64,000 bases of DNA from Triangularia verruculosa (lineage: Eukaryota; Ascomycota; Sordariomycetes; Sordariales; Podosporaceae), in contig MU863925.1 of NCBI GenBank assembly GCA_033296885.1, positions 62,001 through 126,000 on the forward strand. The letters are read 5' to 3'. Numbering within the stretch: the first letter of the stretch is position 1; each line of letters starts with the position of its first letter. Position numbers and translations under genes: made by a program. The notes under the pieces are model-generated. The model worked only from the letters and a program-made list of their open reading frames with translations, was not told where the DNA came from and made no database searches. This document shows positions 45,027 to 57,900 of the stretch, piece by piece.

Positions 45027-45549
45027 GGTGTGTACCTAGCGAGTGTTGTCTTTGTAGGATGATTTGGCTGATTTGACGGTGGATAGTTGTAAGTTGCCAA
45101 ACCGTGAAATTGTTCAAATAGGAGCGTCTTATAAGTCTTGAAACAGGTCAGTGGTGTGGTGGAAGTGATAGCCGGGTTCGATTGTAGCATGAGAGAGAGA
45201 GGCTGAAGTTCGGCAATGAGTCACTAGGTGAGAGCTGCAGCACGCTGATAGGTTGATGTATTTCATCCCCAAATCTGAGGCTAGCAAGAAACGAATCTCA
45301 TTTAGGAAAGCGATGCGAAGACACCAAGCATTGAGAAACATAGTCTTTAATACTTACTAGGTATGCTTGAGAAATAAAGGAGAATGGAATTCAATCTGTT
45401 ATCTGCCATCTATCTAAGTCTTGCAAGCCAGAACCAAATCCCCAACATACTGCAAGCCAAAACCAAATCCACAACACAAAACGAAATCACACCTTTGCCC
45501 CCAAGAAGAACCAGCTCCACATCATGCACCTCCCAGAATATGGACTTCG
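45027..45549. other. Intergenic
   Basis: Upstream region of the DUF4291 gene and 3' region of the next reverse-strand gene. The sequence around 45420-45470 repeats AGCCAGAACCAAATCC / AGCCAAAACCAAATCC once. Nothing else was recognised. Confidence 0.4.
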
Positions 45550-46299
45550 CTAAGATGAGTCTGAATTCCACTGCAAGAGTGGACGCGGAGAATCGTACAG
45601 TTCGGAATCAGTGCCATACATTTTCTCCTGGGGAGCCTCCCCTTCCTGTATTTCTTGCCCAGCTGCCAGGTGTACAGCCTCAGCGTCGTCGAAAGCATGT
45701 GTATCGAACCAGAAGTGTCGCCGAACCCGTCTGTGTTGCTGTCCAAAATTGCCGTAGGGGAGAACGCCGGTGTAATTATCCATGAATAGTCGGCCTGCCC
45801 TCTCCATGTTTTGACAAAACTGGTCAATCGGAATCCGATACCGACGATCATGCCTCCATCTCCTGACATTATCATGATCCTTCCAAACCGGCAAAGCCGT
45901 CCAAAGACCACGCAATAAATCGTGGATCTCATTATAACCACCCGGGCCCTTCCAAAACGCCTGTTCCAGCACGTCAGGGTACGATATCATTCGTGGTTGG
46001 ACGTCGACAGTATCAAGTGTATTGATTTTCCGTACAGGATTCCCCTCTGAGGGGACGGCGGTGCTGTCGAGAATGGCACGCCACTGCTCTTTCTGTCTTC
46101 TAATCACGTCGGCTACATGCCTTCGGCACGGAATTGGGAATGACAACGATCTCGGTGCTTGCTGGATGTTGGTGCAGCCGCCCTCTGGCCGGCAATCTAC
46201 CACGACCTCTTCGGTTGGACATGGTCTCCCTGGTACTCTATCGCAAACTTCGATGCCGTTTAGGCGACCTTCATACCGGATCACCCACACCACACACAT
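45550..46299 (-). CDS. Uncharacterised protein
   Basis: A 249-residue ORF with no domain I recognise. Its N-terminal part has six cysteines within about 60 residues (MCVVW, EVCDRVPGRPCP, VVDCRPEGGC, PIPC), an arrangement that could bind metal or form disulfides. The middle is Trp-rich (RGLWTALPVWKDHDNVRRWRHD). There is no signal peptide or obvious membrane segment. The length of the open frame and its balanced composition support a real gene, but I cannot exclude additional exons. Confidence 0.5.
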   Translation of the reverse strand: MCVVWVIRYEGRLNGIEVCDRVPGRPCPTEEVVVDCRPEGGCTNIQQAPRSLSFPIPCRRHVADVIRRQKEQWRAILDSTAVPSEGNPVRKINTLDTVDVQPRMISYPDVLEQAFWKGPGGYNEIHDLLRGLWTALPVWKDHDNVRRWRHDRRYRIPIDQFCQNMERAGRLFMDNYTGVLPYGNFGQQHRRVRRHFWFDTHAFDDAEAVHLAAGQEIQEGEAPQEKMYGTDSELYDSPRPLLQWNSDSS

Positions 46300-48319
46300 G
46301 GCTCCTGTTGATTGTCGTTGTTTAGGTAAGGTAGATGTATGAATTAACTGAGTGAATAACAGTTGCTAAGATAGTTAGCATATGGAATTGAACAGTGCGG
46401 TAACTTCTTGCAAGTACCTAGTAGCCTTTTTCTTTTCTTTTTTTTGAAGCTTTCTTGCCGGGTACTTCCTTCTAGGGCCCTTTCTTGCATCCCTAACTTC
46501 TTCCTGACTTCCGGCCCACCGGGGGCTGAGAAACACCATGTTTCTGTATATCGGTATGACAGTGTCAGCTCAGTTTCGACATACTCACGAGTCTCTGAGG
46601 ATGTTGCACGACTGCTTCCAGAGCTCCTGACCAGTGGACTGGTATGTCGCAAAATGACCCCTAAAACTGGTGAAGATTCAGACTGATAGGCACCTCCGAA
46701 ACTGCGTCATAAGCCATTATATGTATCATTGTTTAGGTAACTTCGGTTCTGGATTGTTGGGGAATGAAAGTCTATTCCGTCCCCCCCGGCCAAGTTTGGC
46801 ATTTCCAACCGGCGAATCCCGTGACGAGAAACGAGGTTTGAATTCGGATGACTCGATATCTAGTTCAAGTAGGCGATTGGTGTTCTGTATTAATTTATGC
46901 CATCTTATTATAACATCATATTTTCACCAATGTTTGAAAACCTCAGAAGAGCCACGCATTAGAGCAATAAGGCACCCAAGCATCTTTATATCTGAGTGGG
47001 CTTGCACATTCACTACCTTATTCAGACACTGTTGTATAAGGTACTCAAATTCATTAGCTGTCGAGAGTTATCTGTGTTTCAGGCAGTTAAAAATACAGTC
47101 GGATTGGATCTCATCCTTTGTTACCACTGACTGGTATCAAACTGCGCACGCGCAACACTGAAACCGAGCAGTTACAAACAGCCATATCGCCACGCTGAAA
47201 AGTGTTGCGGACTACCTAGCTGTACTGGCTGTTTGTAGAACTCAAGCCCTCCTGCAACTGCAATAGTTGTCAGATAATCTGATTTCGAAATACATGTTCG
47301 TTGAGATGGAAAAGGGGTTCAGGGGTTACACAGCCACAAGCAAGCCACATGCTGACCATGCAAGCCACAAACCATCCGAAATCTCGAGACTGCCCCACCA
47401 CCACCATGCTCCACTATTATGATTGTCCCCGCGCGTGTCACCTTGGACCATGAAAGATTGTCTCAGGCACACGCGGTCGGTCGATTTATTAGGTGTGATG
47501 CAGGCACGTCTGCTGATACTTCACCCCCGTGTCTGTTTTAATTTACGCAGTCATGGCAGTGCTGGTTCGGAGGATAGTATCGATGGCCTGGCTGCCAAGG
47601 CAGAGAGCAGCATGAAAGTGGATGAGGTCATCGAAGCACACGCACCAATCCGACCCTCCGTTTGCTGCCGACATAGAAGGTGCCGGCAACCGGGTCAAGG
47701 CAGGGCAGCATTCGACTTCCTGCTGCTATGATCGAAATTTTGAGCCTGGACAGCGGTTATTGACGGATTCCCATTTGTTACCGCCCGGGGACGATGATGT
47801 CGTTGCCTCTGGAGCGTTGCTTTCCTCTCCAACAGCTGCCAACCTGCTGGGGCCGTCGAACAAACCGCGTTTGCTGACCACCAAGCCTGACCTTGCGCCG
47901 TGTCCTGGATCTTCGCATAGAGTGCCGAGAAACATGGGCAAAAGGAACGGATAACAATGAAGGCGTAAGAGGGCAGGAGGGGTTGTTGATTCCCATTTCC
48001 TGCTTCTTATTCGTATCCTAGGCGCATTAAAGCCCACACCTCCACAGGCTCTCGAGTTGTGAGCTGTAACTATTCACTCTTCATCACCGCCATCTTGCCC
48101 CCTCCACAATTGCTGGAAGAAGGCTTTCTTCCCGTGTTGTGACCTCATTGCTTGCGTGTGGCTGGTGGTCCTTCCTACCCTCGAACCTGCCAGGTCAAGT
48201 GGCGACACTGGCACCCTCCTTATCGTATTAGGCCAGAAGTCTGCGGCGATCGTCATCAGTGGCCTTGCAGCAGGACGCAGGAAGACGCAACACGACACTG
48301 CAGGCTGGCTGCTGTCACC
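46300..48319. other. Intergenic, partly A+T-rich
   Basis: About 2 kb without a supported gene. 46700-47120 is A+T-rich with scattered stops in all frames. The stretch before 48320 is probably the 5' leader of the Kelch gene. No transposon protein motif or tRNA was found. Confidence 0.4.
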
Positions 48320-51261
48320 ATGACCGTCGCCCAACTACCGAAGAGCTCTTCGGACCCTGAAATATCCTCGACCCACCCCGTCAGGCCCAAGTTTCACCAC
48401 AGGTGCACAAATGACCGAATCCGCGAAGGCTCAGGAACGCCCCCATTATTCTTCTCCATGACGGGAAAGATTCGAAAAGATCGCAAGTCCGTGTTCAGGG
48501 AGGTGGGCCTAGACACGGATGAACCTAATGGCCCTTATTTCAGCGAGCATGAGTTTGGCGAGATCACGGGACTCGCCTCACCGACCAGCATACATCGATC
48601 AGACACCGCGCAAGGAAACACGAGCGATGATGGAAAGGACGAGACTGAACAGCGGCAATCACGAGACGCGAGAGATGAAGCCGAGTCGCCAACATCCCCG
48701 TCGCAGAGGCCGTGGTACTCGAGGCTGACGCCTGGTCGACGACCGAGAGTGAGAACAGTATCAAGTGCGCCGCCTCCTAGCGTTTCTAGCTTCACGCGCC
48801 TTTCCACAATTGCGATGCTTATTGCTGTGGTGATTCCCGCGTTTAGTTATTACAAGGGCGCTGAGGAGGTTGCGCCGCTTGCTGGTGCCGATGCCGGCGT
48901 GATCTATTATCGAGAAATGAAGCCCGGCCCGATCCTCGAGACGAGGGCTGACAGTCCGACAAAAGCCTGCAAGCGATGGGCACACCAAAGTAAGTTGGAT
49001 TCCCGTAGTTGCTATTAACGACGGAGCCGCTGATATTTGTAAAGCTGCTCAACTGAACGGCACTCTATACATTTACGGTGGCCAAGCCTCAGACTCGCCG
49101 GATGATACCTACGACAACTGGAGTATGCACTCATCCTTTCCCAGATCTTCATACTCTTTACTTACTTATCTCTAGATAACAATCTCCTTGTTCTTGACCT
49201 GACCCGCTCCTGGGACATCAGCTCCCCTTCCCTTCGAGGGCTTCCCCAACCCTCCGGTCCCCCGGCAGTATCCCTCGGTTACCTCTGGAACGATTACAAC
49301 AGCCTCTATCTCTATGGTGGCCAATTCTCCGATAACCCGGTGGTGGACGTGCCTCCCCTTTCGATATGGCGCTACTCGATCAAGTCGCAATCGTGGGATG
49401 AGTTCAAGAATCCGAGGACCACAACAGGAAATTACTCCACCGATGCTGACATTCCCATCGAGCGAGCGGCTGAAGGAGCAGGTATCTCAGTTCCAGAGCT
49501 GGGATTGAGTTGGTACTTTGGAGGTCATTTGGACAGTCATACAACGCCAGGATGGTCGATCCACGTGCCGAGACTGTACTTGAAGAGTTTGCTCGAGTTT
49601 ACGCATCCGGGGTTTGTGAACGATGGGTTGAGGATTGATGGGGCGGGAAGTGAGGGTGCGTTCAGGAATATTACTGAAGGCGGGCTGCAGGTCCAAGATG
49701 CGTTCTCCGAGAGAGGAGATGCAGCGCTGGTGTTTGTGCCTGGCTGGGGAGAAAGGGGGATATTGATTGGGTTGGCAGGGGGCAAGGTCGGAGGTGATCT
49801 GATCGACGATCTGCGGAGGCTGGATGTATTTGACATCGAGAGGTCGGAATGGTATCACCAAGAGACCACAGGTGAGGCGCCAAGGGTGAGGGTGAATCTG
49901 TGTGCGGTTGTGGCAAGTGCACCGGATGCGAGTAGCTTTCAGATCTATGTCTATGGTGGGCAGGATCTCGAGGTGAGTTTTTCTTTGGTCGTTCGTGCTT
50001 TCCGGAAGACTGACATATTGCAAAGGAAACTCAAACCCAGTACAACGATATGTACATCCTTTCCATCCCAGCTTTTGCCTGGATCAAGGTCCCTTCATTC
50101 TCGTCCTCCTCCAACACCCCAAGAGCACGAGCCGGGCACACGTGTAACCTCCGCGACGGCCAAATCATCGTCTTCGGCGGCTACACCGGTGCAGAAACAC
50201 CTTGTGAATCCCCTGGCATCTGGGTCTTCAACGCCTCCTCCCTCACCTGGTCCTCTCGTTTCAACTCCCTGGACCACCCAGCAGACATTTCCCCTGAGAA
50301 CTCCGTTTTGGGCGCATCATACGGCTACAAAGTTCCCAAACCTGTCGCAGAAGTCATCGGCGGAAACGGCGACGGCAGTGCAACCATCTCCCAACCCGTT
50401 GTTGGTAAACCCACCGCCGGCCCATTTGCAACAGGTAAACCGCCAATCTGGACACTCCCAGGCAGCACAGCAACTGTCACCGCCTGGGGTCCCGGAGCAA
50501 CTTCCACTTTACCTCCCGGATCCGACCCTCAGTCCAGCGACGACCATAACAACGAATCTCGAAAAGGAGGCCTCATCGCCGCCGGCGTAATCGCAGGCTT
50601 GGCCGGCCTAGCCGCCATCTACCTAGGCTACTGCGCCTGGCTCTACCGCCGCCAAGTCAAAGCCTACCGCTCCCACCTCGCTGTCGCAAACCGCTACTCC
50701 GGCCCCGCCGCCTCAACCGGCACCTTCTCCGGCCTGGCAGCATTCTTTGGCGGCCGCAAAGGCAGCAAGAAATCCACCAAAAGCGGCAGCAACCAAAGCG
50801 GCGGAGCTGTCGTCACGGAAAAGGAGAGATACCCCTCCAACCGAATGTCCACCAGCACAACCGACTCGTTATTCGCGACCTCATCTGGAGTCGGCGGCGT
50901 TGAGCCCCGGTCAGTCTTTGACGACAACGATCACAATGATCTGGGAGTACCGCAGCGACCGGGACAATGGTGGAGAGATCAGGAAGGTGGACAGGGGAGC
51001 AGTCAGACGGCTGTCAACACCACTGCTTCCGGATCCAGTGCTGCGCATGCTGGGCCGTCGTCCAGCGGCGCTTCGCCTCGTGACGACGAGGAGCTTGCTA
51101 GAAAGAAGATTGAGAGGAGGGGCAGCAGCGGCGGGGAGAGCGCCAGTTCGACCGAGCGCTTGCTCGAGGGCCAGGAGCCGAGTTTCTTTAGCGTGGTGAT
51201 GAAGCCGAGGAGGGCGTTGAGGGTGGTGAATGGTTTGGAGGGAGAAATTGCGAGTGCGTGA
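48320..51261 (+). CDS. Kelch-repeat membrane protein
   Basis: A 926-residue protein in four exons (48320-48989, 49045-49122, 49176-49972, 50026-51261; introns 48990-49044, 49123-49175, 49973-50025). An N-terminal cytosolic-looking Ser/Arg/Asp-rich stretch of about 160 residues leads to a membrane segment (STIAMLIAVVIPAFSYY). Kelch blades follow with repeated GG motifs: LYIYGGQAS, YLYGGQFSDN, QIYVYGGQDLE and IIVFGGYTGAE. A Ser/Thr/Pro-rich region precedes a second membrane segment (GLIAAGVIAGLAGLAAIYLG) and a basic/Ser-rich tail of about 200 residues. Many fungal Kelch proteins have only the second segment. The beta-propeller probably faces the lumen or exterior. Function unknown; a cell-surface or polarity role is a guess. 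Confidence 0.8.
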
Positions 51262-51719
51262 GTGGAGGAAAAAAGAGGTTGGGTTTCTGTCGCCACTATT
51301 ATCTTTTCGAGTTTGGATACCCCTTTTTATATGAATGGAGTTTGGCCTATGGGCTTGCTGGGAGGGACATGTGATGTATATGAAGTGGAATGAAGTTTTA
51401 CGAGGCAACGAGAAATATATACTACCAGAGCTTTTTATTTGATGTCAAGTTCTGAGCCCAATGATTTCCTTCGTGTCCTTGATATCCCGTGTAAATGATC
51501 CAAATATTCGCCATACGCCGCGTTACCTGTGTTCTGTGTTTAATTTCTCGCCAGTCGAGTATGACGACATTTATGAGCTGCTGGTTTTATTCCTATATAC
51601 AAATACCATATTTCCCTTGTTGTGACGACGCCCATCTGGACTGGTGCGCATGCTTGGCGCGGGTATAATTCGTCATCAAGAGTCCCTCAAACCCTTCCAT
51701 CATGAAATTGCAAAGTCCT
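51262..51719. other. Intergenic between convergent genes
   Basis: About 460 bases holding the 3' ends of the Kelch gene and the next reverse-strand gene. No feature was recognised. Confidence 0.45.
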
Positions 51720-52964
51720 TCAAACCGCCGGCTTAAGCTCCCCGTTGCCGCCACCAACAATCTCTTGAATCCGGTTCTGAATACCACTGATGGAGTCCAA
51801 GATGGTTGTTGCTTCACGTACCCGATCGGCACTCATAAGGTGATTGGCAGCATCAATACCCAAAGCCATGACCCTTTGAACATAGGGAGGCATCTTGGGC
51901 ACGCTCGCTGGATCCCACTGCGATAGCAACCGCCTCACAAACGAGTCTTCTTCACGGAAGTACTGTAGGGCCAGCTCTGCGGATGGGTTTGTTGGGTGGT
52001 ACAGATCGAGATGGGCTCTTTCGTGCAAGCGGCGTTCCAGTTCGATGCTCATGGCCACGAAGGGCTCGAAAAGGCTGACGGGCGCCTTGGCGTGCTTCCA
52101 AGAGGCAACGGTGCTGTTCCATGCTACCAAACTCCAAGCGTCTCCGAGCTGATGCAATGGAAGGTCGTTTTGTTTGAGCATTGACTCTACTTGAATCACA
52201 GAGGAGTAGGCATCCCGGAGCCCTTCCGTACACGTGTGAGCGGCGATGAAGTGCTTGATGAGGAGGTCTGAGCATATCCTGGAGTGCATGGTGTTGGCAG
52301 AGGATGCCTGCTTCATCACTCTTTCGAGCCAAACCCACACCATGTCGTCCAAGCCCTCGGCAATCATGAAGCGTAGTAATAGCACGCTGAACTTTTGGTC
52401 GCTGAGCCATGAGTAGGTGTTATGTTGACCAGATGCCTTGAGCCATTGGAGAACGAGAAGGCCGGCGCCGGTGCCTTGTAATGGTACGTATAGTGGTGAC
52501 TGGCTTAATGCGTTCTTCTCGGCTGTCTTGAAGATCTTCAGAAGAAATCCGTGGGCTCGTGGTATTGTCATGAGGCCTTTCGCCACGGCCTGCTGAAAGA
52601 CTTCCTTGTCATGGTCGTATAGTGAGCTTATCCCCGACGTTCGACGTTGTGACGACACTTGGCTAAGCAGGGGGTTGTTGAGAATGGAATGCAGATGTTG
52701 GTCCGTGGGACGATGGGAAATTTCGGGTTTCTCGATGGAAGCGGAAGATGAAGCTAGGGTTGTCGGGGCTCTGGAGATTGAAGGGAGAGGGCTCGTTGAT
52801 GTTGATGGACCGTGCTGCCTATCTAGCTCGCTGCGAAACGAGGTCTTCAAGGCGTCGAGGAGGCGCTGGGAGTCGCGTTTGCTGAGGGGGAGAGGTTGGT
52901 GAATAGGGGGGACTAGGCTGGATATCGTCTTGGAGACGGCCTGCCACCCTTTCGCCTTCGACAT
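51720..52964 (-). CDS. Conserved helical protein of unknown function
   Basis: A 414-residue protein starting MSKAKGWQAVSKTIS. The first 120 residues are basic and Ser/Pro-rich, compatible with a mitochondrial presequence. The remainder is predicted helical, with Trp-rich helices such as AGLLVLQWLKASGQHNTYSW, DDMVWVWLERVMKQ and DAWSLVAWNSTVASW, and the block FREEDSFVRRLLSQWDP. The pattern recalls helical-repeat organelle proteins, but I cannot name the family. The frame is open to 52988 without an earlier ATG. An upstream exon in another frame (near 53062) is possible. Confidence 0.6.
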   Translation of the reverse strand: MSKAKGWQAVSKTISSLVPPIHQPLPLSKRDSQRLLDALKTSFRSELDRQHGPSTSTSPLPSISRAPTTLASSSASIEKPEISHRPTDQHLHSILNNPLLSQVSSQRRTSGISSLYDHDKEVFQQAVAKGLMTIPRAHGFLLKIFKTAEKNALSQSPLYVPLQGTGAGLLVLQWLKASGQHNTYSWLSDQKFSVLLLRFMIAEGLDDMVWVWLERVMKQASSANTMHSRICSDLLIKHFIAAHTCTEGLRDAYSSVIQVESMLKQNDLPLHQLGDAWSLVAWNSTVASWKHAKAPVSLFEPFVAMSIELERRLHERAHLDLYHPTNPSAELALQYFREEDSFVRRLLSQWDPASVPKMPPYVQRVMALGIDAANHLMSADRVREATTILDSISGIQNRIQEIVGGGNGELKPAV

Positions 52965-54913
52965 TTTTTGCAGGTGGTTCGCTGCCACTGGGTTGATCTG
53001 TAGGGGATAATGGTGTTGATGGTGATGTAGCTTGACGGGATCTCAGTGTTGACCTGCTAGACATGGACTGATGACGGCGAAACCCCACACCAAGCCAGCT
53101 GGGGGGTCCACACAAACTGGCCAATCAAATAGTAACAATTGATCTGATTTCAAGGTCCCTGCTTATCTTATCGGGCTGTCCGTCCATCTCTCCCTCACTC
53201 CGACTCACGTGCCATCTCTTAGAGGGCCTGAGGCCTTGAAGCCTTGCCCACCATGCCCTGGTGTTGGGTCTACAAGTTTGAGCAAACATCTGCCGAGTTC
53301 CGAGACTCGAATTGTGATCTGGCCCTGTGAATGAATGGTACAGCGGTTTGCCTGAACCCAACACATGTGTGGCTTACATTGCTGGGCCAGGGCTTTGGAT
53401 TCAGCCCCTCAGTTGGAGAGCTGGTGCCCGTTGCATGCTACCGGGCACCGGTCTCTCCGTGGTCTTGTTCATATAACAAGGCAACGAACCATTCGCAGCC
53501 GGAAGCAGCGGCGCTTGATAGATGCGCTAAATTGCCCAGTTCATAGGTATTTTCCGACGCCCGGTTTGTCCCTGAAGCGGTTTGGGAAGCAGGGAGGATC
53601 ATGCTGCAAACAGTGGCTGGTGCTGGCTTGGTCCAATCCAATGCCGCTCGCCTCGACGCCGGTTTCGGGCTTCAGAGCCACAACGTTGCGAAATCTGGAG
53701 AAATGGAAGATGTAAACATTGCATTGTGCTATGTTTGATGACTGAACCGTCTGCTTCATGAAGATAGTGTACTGGGTGTCAGTCAGATCATGTGACGTAT
53801 CAACCAACAGGCGGACGCTATACCTCGTTGGGAATTGCGCCTGGCCAAAGCCCTGACGTCGTCTGGTTCCGGGCAGGGTCCGATGTATCCCTCACAGCCA
53901 TTCTGGGGAGGCTGCAGCTGGATTGCTGCATTTTCCTGCATACCACAGCCCTCCAGCCCTCCAGCCCTCGGTAGAGGGTGCTTTTGCCCCTTTTCCTTTG
54001 TTTGACAAGGCGGTAGGTTACCTTTTGCCCCAGACTTGGGCCTCTCCTGATCGGACCAAGTGATCAGGTGCCTTTACGAAGAGGCAAAAACCCCATCTCC
54101 TCTCAGCTCTGAATCATTGTGGTGAGCCAAAGCTGTGGAGTCACCCAGTTGTCCCCAGTTGTCTCCAGTTGCAGCATGGAAGGGCACCAATCCCAAGGAA
54201 TTCCTCGTGACGGATGCGTTGTTGTGTCCATGCCTAGACTTGGACTTGGACTTGGGGTGGGATGGGCAGGGAAAGGCAGGACTGTGCAAACTCTAGTGTA
54301 CAAGGTACCTATAGCTATGGCTATCGGTATAGGTGGGTAGACAGATAGACTAGATACGGGAAGTGGTAAGGCAATGAACAAAATAGGAGGAAGAGTGTTG
54401 CCGAAAAGCAAGTGTCAAACAATGGCATCGAGGCTGGCGTTTGATGTGTTTGGGGTTGAGTGGTGGATTTTTGGGTGCTGGGTGTGGGTGCTGGGTGTGG
54501 GTGCTGGGCGCTGGCTGTCGCTGGGGTCCAGGGTGGTCACTGCTTTCGCAGGTGCACTTTGTGAGCGGACCAATTCTGAATCGACAAAATCTGGCGCAGG
54601 GTGTGTGTCTGTCTTTGCCTCGCTTCCCTTCGACAATCCGCACTTGGCTCTTCTGCCACTTCCTCCCAACATCGGCTCGATCTCATCCCCGGATCGCATC
54701 TCGATTCGACCTTTCCCAACTCCCCGACCGCTTTTGAACCAAACGACCCGACATCGTCGACTCGACCCCCATTTTCGAGGTGTCATCCTTTTTTAAAACC
54801 CTACTCCTGTCCCCCTCGCAACCTCCACCCAGTCAGTGATTGTAACGGGCTGCCGCTGGTGACGCGACCCGTCGCCAAAGTCTTCCAACCACCACACATT
54901 CACACTCTCAGCA
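52965..54913. other. Divergent intergenic region with 13-bp repeat
   Basis: About 1.9 kb upstream of both the helical protein and Def1. It contains the GGGTGCTGGGTGT array (54473-54511). The last 150 bases before Def1 are C-rich leader-like sequence. No gene was supported. Confidence 0.45.
54473..54511. repeat. 13-bp tandem repeat, three copies
   Basis: Two exact copies of GGGTGCTGGGTGT are followed by a third differing at its end (GGGCGC). It lies about 400 bases upstream of the Def1 start codon and is strongly G-rich on this strand. Confidence 0.8.
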
Positions 54914-57900
54914 ATGTCTGAGGTACAGAGCAGGCCATCTGCCCCGCGCGGCAGAGGCTCCGCCCGCGGCGGTCGCGGCGGCTTCTCAACCCGGGGAGGA
55001 GGTCGCACCGCTGCCCGTTCTGCTGGCACTAATGGCACCACGCAACACGACACAGAATCTTCTCTGCCGACTCTCGAGGATGAGGGCGAGATCAGCGAAC
55101 TCCGCAAGCTCTATGGCGAACACATTGTCAATATCAAGAGCATCATGTCGGATTGGACCGACGTCGATATCCTCTATGCTCTCCGCGAGACGGACGGCAA
55201 TCCTGACGAGACGGTCACCAGAATTCTCGAGGGTAAGCTGACCAAACCGTTTGCGTCGATCCATTCCGCCCTGTTTTTGGCAGTCCCGGGATCAATCGTA
55301 CTCTACCTTGCAAAGCTACGCTGTGACTAACAATACCGTGATTCCCGTTAGGCACCATCTCCAAGTGGAACGAGGTCTCCAAGCCGGTAAAGACCAAGGC
55401 TAAGAATGACACGTTCACTACAACGACTGCCGATTCTGGCGCTGCCGGCGGCCTACGGAACGCAAGGGGCGGCCGTGTCGAAGGTGGGCGTGGTCGTGGC
55501 AGAGCCACCGAGCGCGGTGGTCGCGGAGGCGGTCGCGGAAAGTCGATCCATCCTTCGACCAACGGTCCGCGTGTCAAGGAGAACCAGCCCCTCTCCGTCC
55601 CGACTGAGGAATCTACCGAATGGGATACTTCTAAGCCGACCACCGAGTCCAATGAATGGACTGACTCCACCCCCGCCGAATCTACTCCTGCTCCCGCCGC
55701 CGTTGAACCTACCCCTGCCGCTGCCCCCGCAAAGTCCTCTCCCGATGCCCCAAAGACCTGGGCTAGCATGCTGAGACAGTCAACTACTCCTAAGCCTGCG
55801 TCCAAGCCGAAGGAGGCTCCCGTTTCTCCTCCTGCCGAGCCCGTACCTGTCATTGAACCTCTGCCACCCGTCCCCGCCGAGCCCGAGGTCGTACCTGAGC
55901 CCGAGATCGCTGCGCCAGTCGAAGAGCAGGAAGAGCCAGTTCCCGAACCCGTCCAGGAGCAACAGCCCCCTGTTGCCATCCCCGTCATCCAGCCAGTCAT
56001 TCCTGTCGTTCCTGCTGTTCCTGCCGTTGTTGTCCCCGAAGTTGCGTTGGCCCCCTCCAAGGATGCGCTCACCGACGAGAATCTCGACAGAGTTCCTGAT
56101 ACTTCCGAGCCACCAGCGACCGAAACTACCAGAAGCGAAGCTGCCGACTCTTGGGACCCCAGGGCTGTTGGCAGCGCTACAGCTACTCCTTTGTCTGCTT
56201 CCCAGCAACAGCATCAGGCTGAGCGCACTCCGAGCAGTGGCTTTGCCGCGACCGCAACCAAGGCGACGGCTCGTACCCCAGCTTTTCCTCGTCGTGTCTT
56301 GGATCAACTGGAGGCTGTGCGCATGCCTGGCAACCGTGATCAGGTTGACCGTGCCGCTGTGCAGTTTGGTGCCTTCAGCCTCAACGGCGGCATCGAAGAC
56401 GACATTGATGGCGATCGTGAGGAGCCTGAGACTCGTCCTCAACCTCCCCAAGACTCCCCTGTTGCTCAACCCCGAGCTTCGCTCCCTCCTGTTCAGCCCC
56501 CAGCTGCACCACAGGAGAGCTTGCCTACTCCCACTCAGAAGCCGGCTTCTCAGGTTCCCACAGGTCCTGCTGGTATGACTCCTCACACGAACCCAGCCGC
56601 TGCCCCTGCTGCGGCAGCGTCTGCCATTACCCCAGCTGCTGCACCAAGTATGCCCTTTCCGTATGTACCGCAAACATGGGATCATCTTCTAACCACCGTA
56701 AACGACACAGCCCCCCAGCCGGCCGCGCAACCCAACCAGCAGTATGGCCGATTCGGTCAGCAAACTGCCCCTCAAGAGCACAGCTCTTTCCCTCCCTCGA
56801 AGCCTTTCGATTCGTTCGGTCAGCAGCAGCCCGCCGCTGCGTCTACCCAGTCGCAATTCGAGGGCAGCTTTCAAGGACAGTCGCAGCCTGCTGCGCAGTC
56901 CCAAAACCAACAGCAGGCGTTCAGCTCTGCTCCCAACGATTACCCATCCTACTACACATCTGGCGACCAGAGAGGCTTCTACGGCGGGTATAACTACAAC
57001 CAACAGCAGAGTTCGCAGGACGGCCCCACTTCGCAGGCTCAGCGTTTTGGCGGATATGGTGCCACCCAGGCCGATAACCTCAGCCAATACCCCCAGAGCG
57101 GTGCCCAACACGGTCAGTCTCGCTTTGGTTCTGGCTCTGCGCCCTCTGCGGAAACCCCTGTTACTACTGCTCCTGCTACTTCGGCGGCTTCTGCTCTTCC
57201 CCAAGCTGGGCAAACTAGCCAGGCCCAACACGGTCAGCAGCCCCAGCCTGACCAGTATCCTTACCACCCCTACAGCAACAGCCCTTACTATGGCGGATAC
57301 ATGGGTGGATACGGGCAATACGGCCAGGGCGGCTATGCGCCCTATGCGAAGGGCAACGTCGGCTACCAGCCTAACCAGTATGGTCTCGCCTCCCAGGGTC
57401 CTTACGGCTACTCGAACCCTAGCGCTGGGTTCGGCCAGTCCGCCCTTCACAGGGAGACGGGCGCTGCTGCTGCTGCCGGTGGTGCTGCTGGTCTCGGCGA
57501 CTATGGCCGTGCAGGATCCCAGTCTGCTCAGCAGCAATCTGGATTCGGTGCTATGCATGATGCTTTCGGCCGTGGTGGTTCTGGTTATCAGTCCCAAGCT
57601 GCGTCGTTCAATGCCCCCGGCGCCCAGCCCGGCGCTGGCCCCTCCGCTGTTGATGACATCAAGTCATTCGGAGATGCCAAGGGTGCTGCTGGGCCCAGCC
57701 CCTCCCTTGGAGTCGCTGCCCGCCCCGGCTCCGCGGCCAACAACGGCCCATCCCAGTCCGGGCTTCCTCCCCCACAATCCGGCCAACAGACCAACCTTGG
57801 CGGGATGGGCCAGTACGGCTATCCTGGTCACATGCAGCAAGGCCACGGCCTTCACGGCAGCCACACGGCCGCTGGTGGCTACGGTATGAGCGCGACTGGT

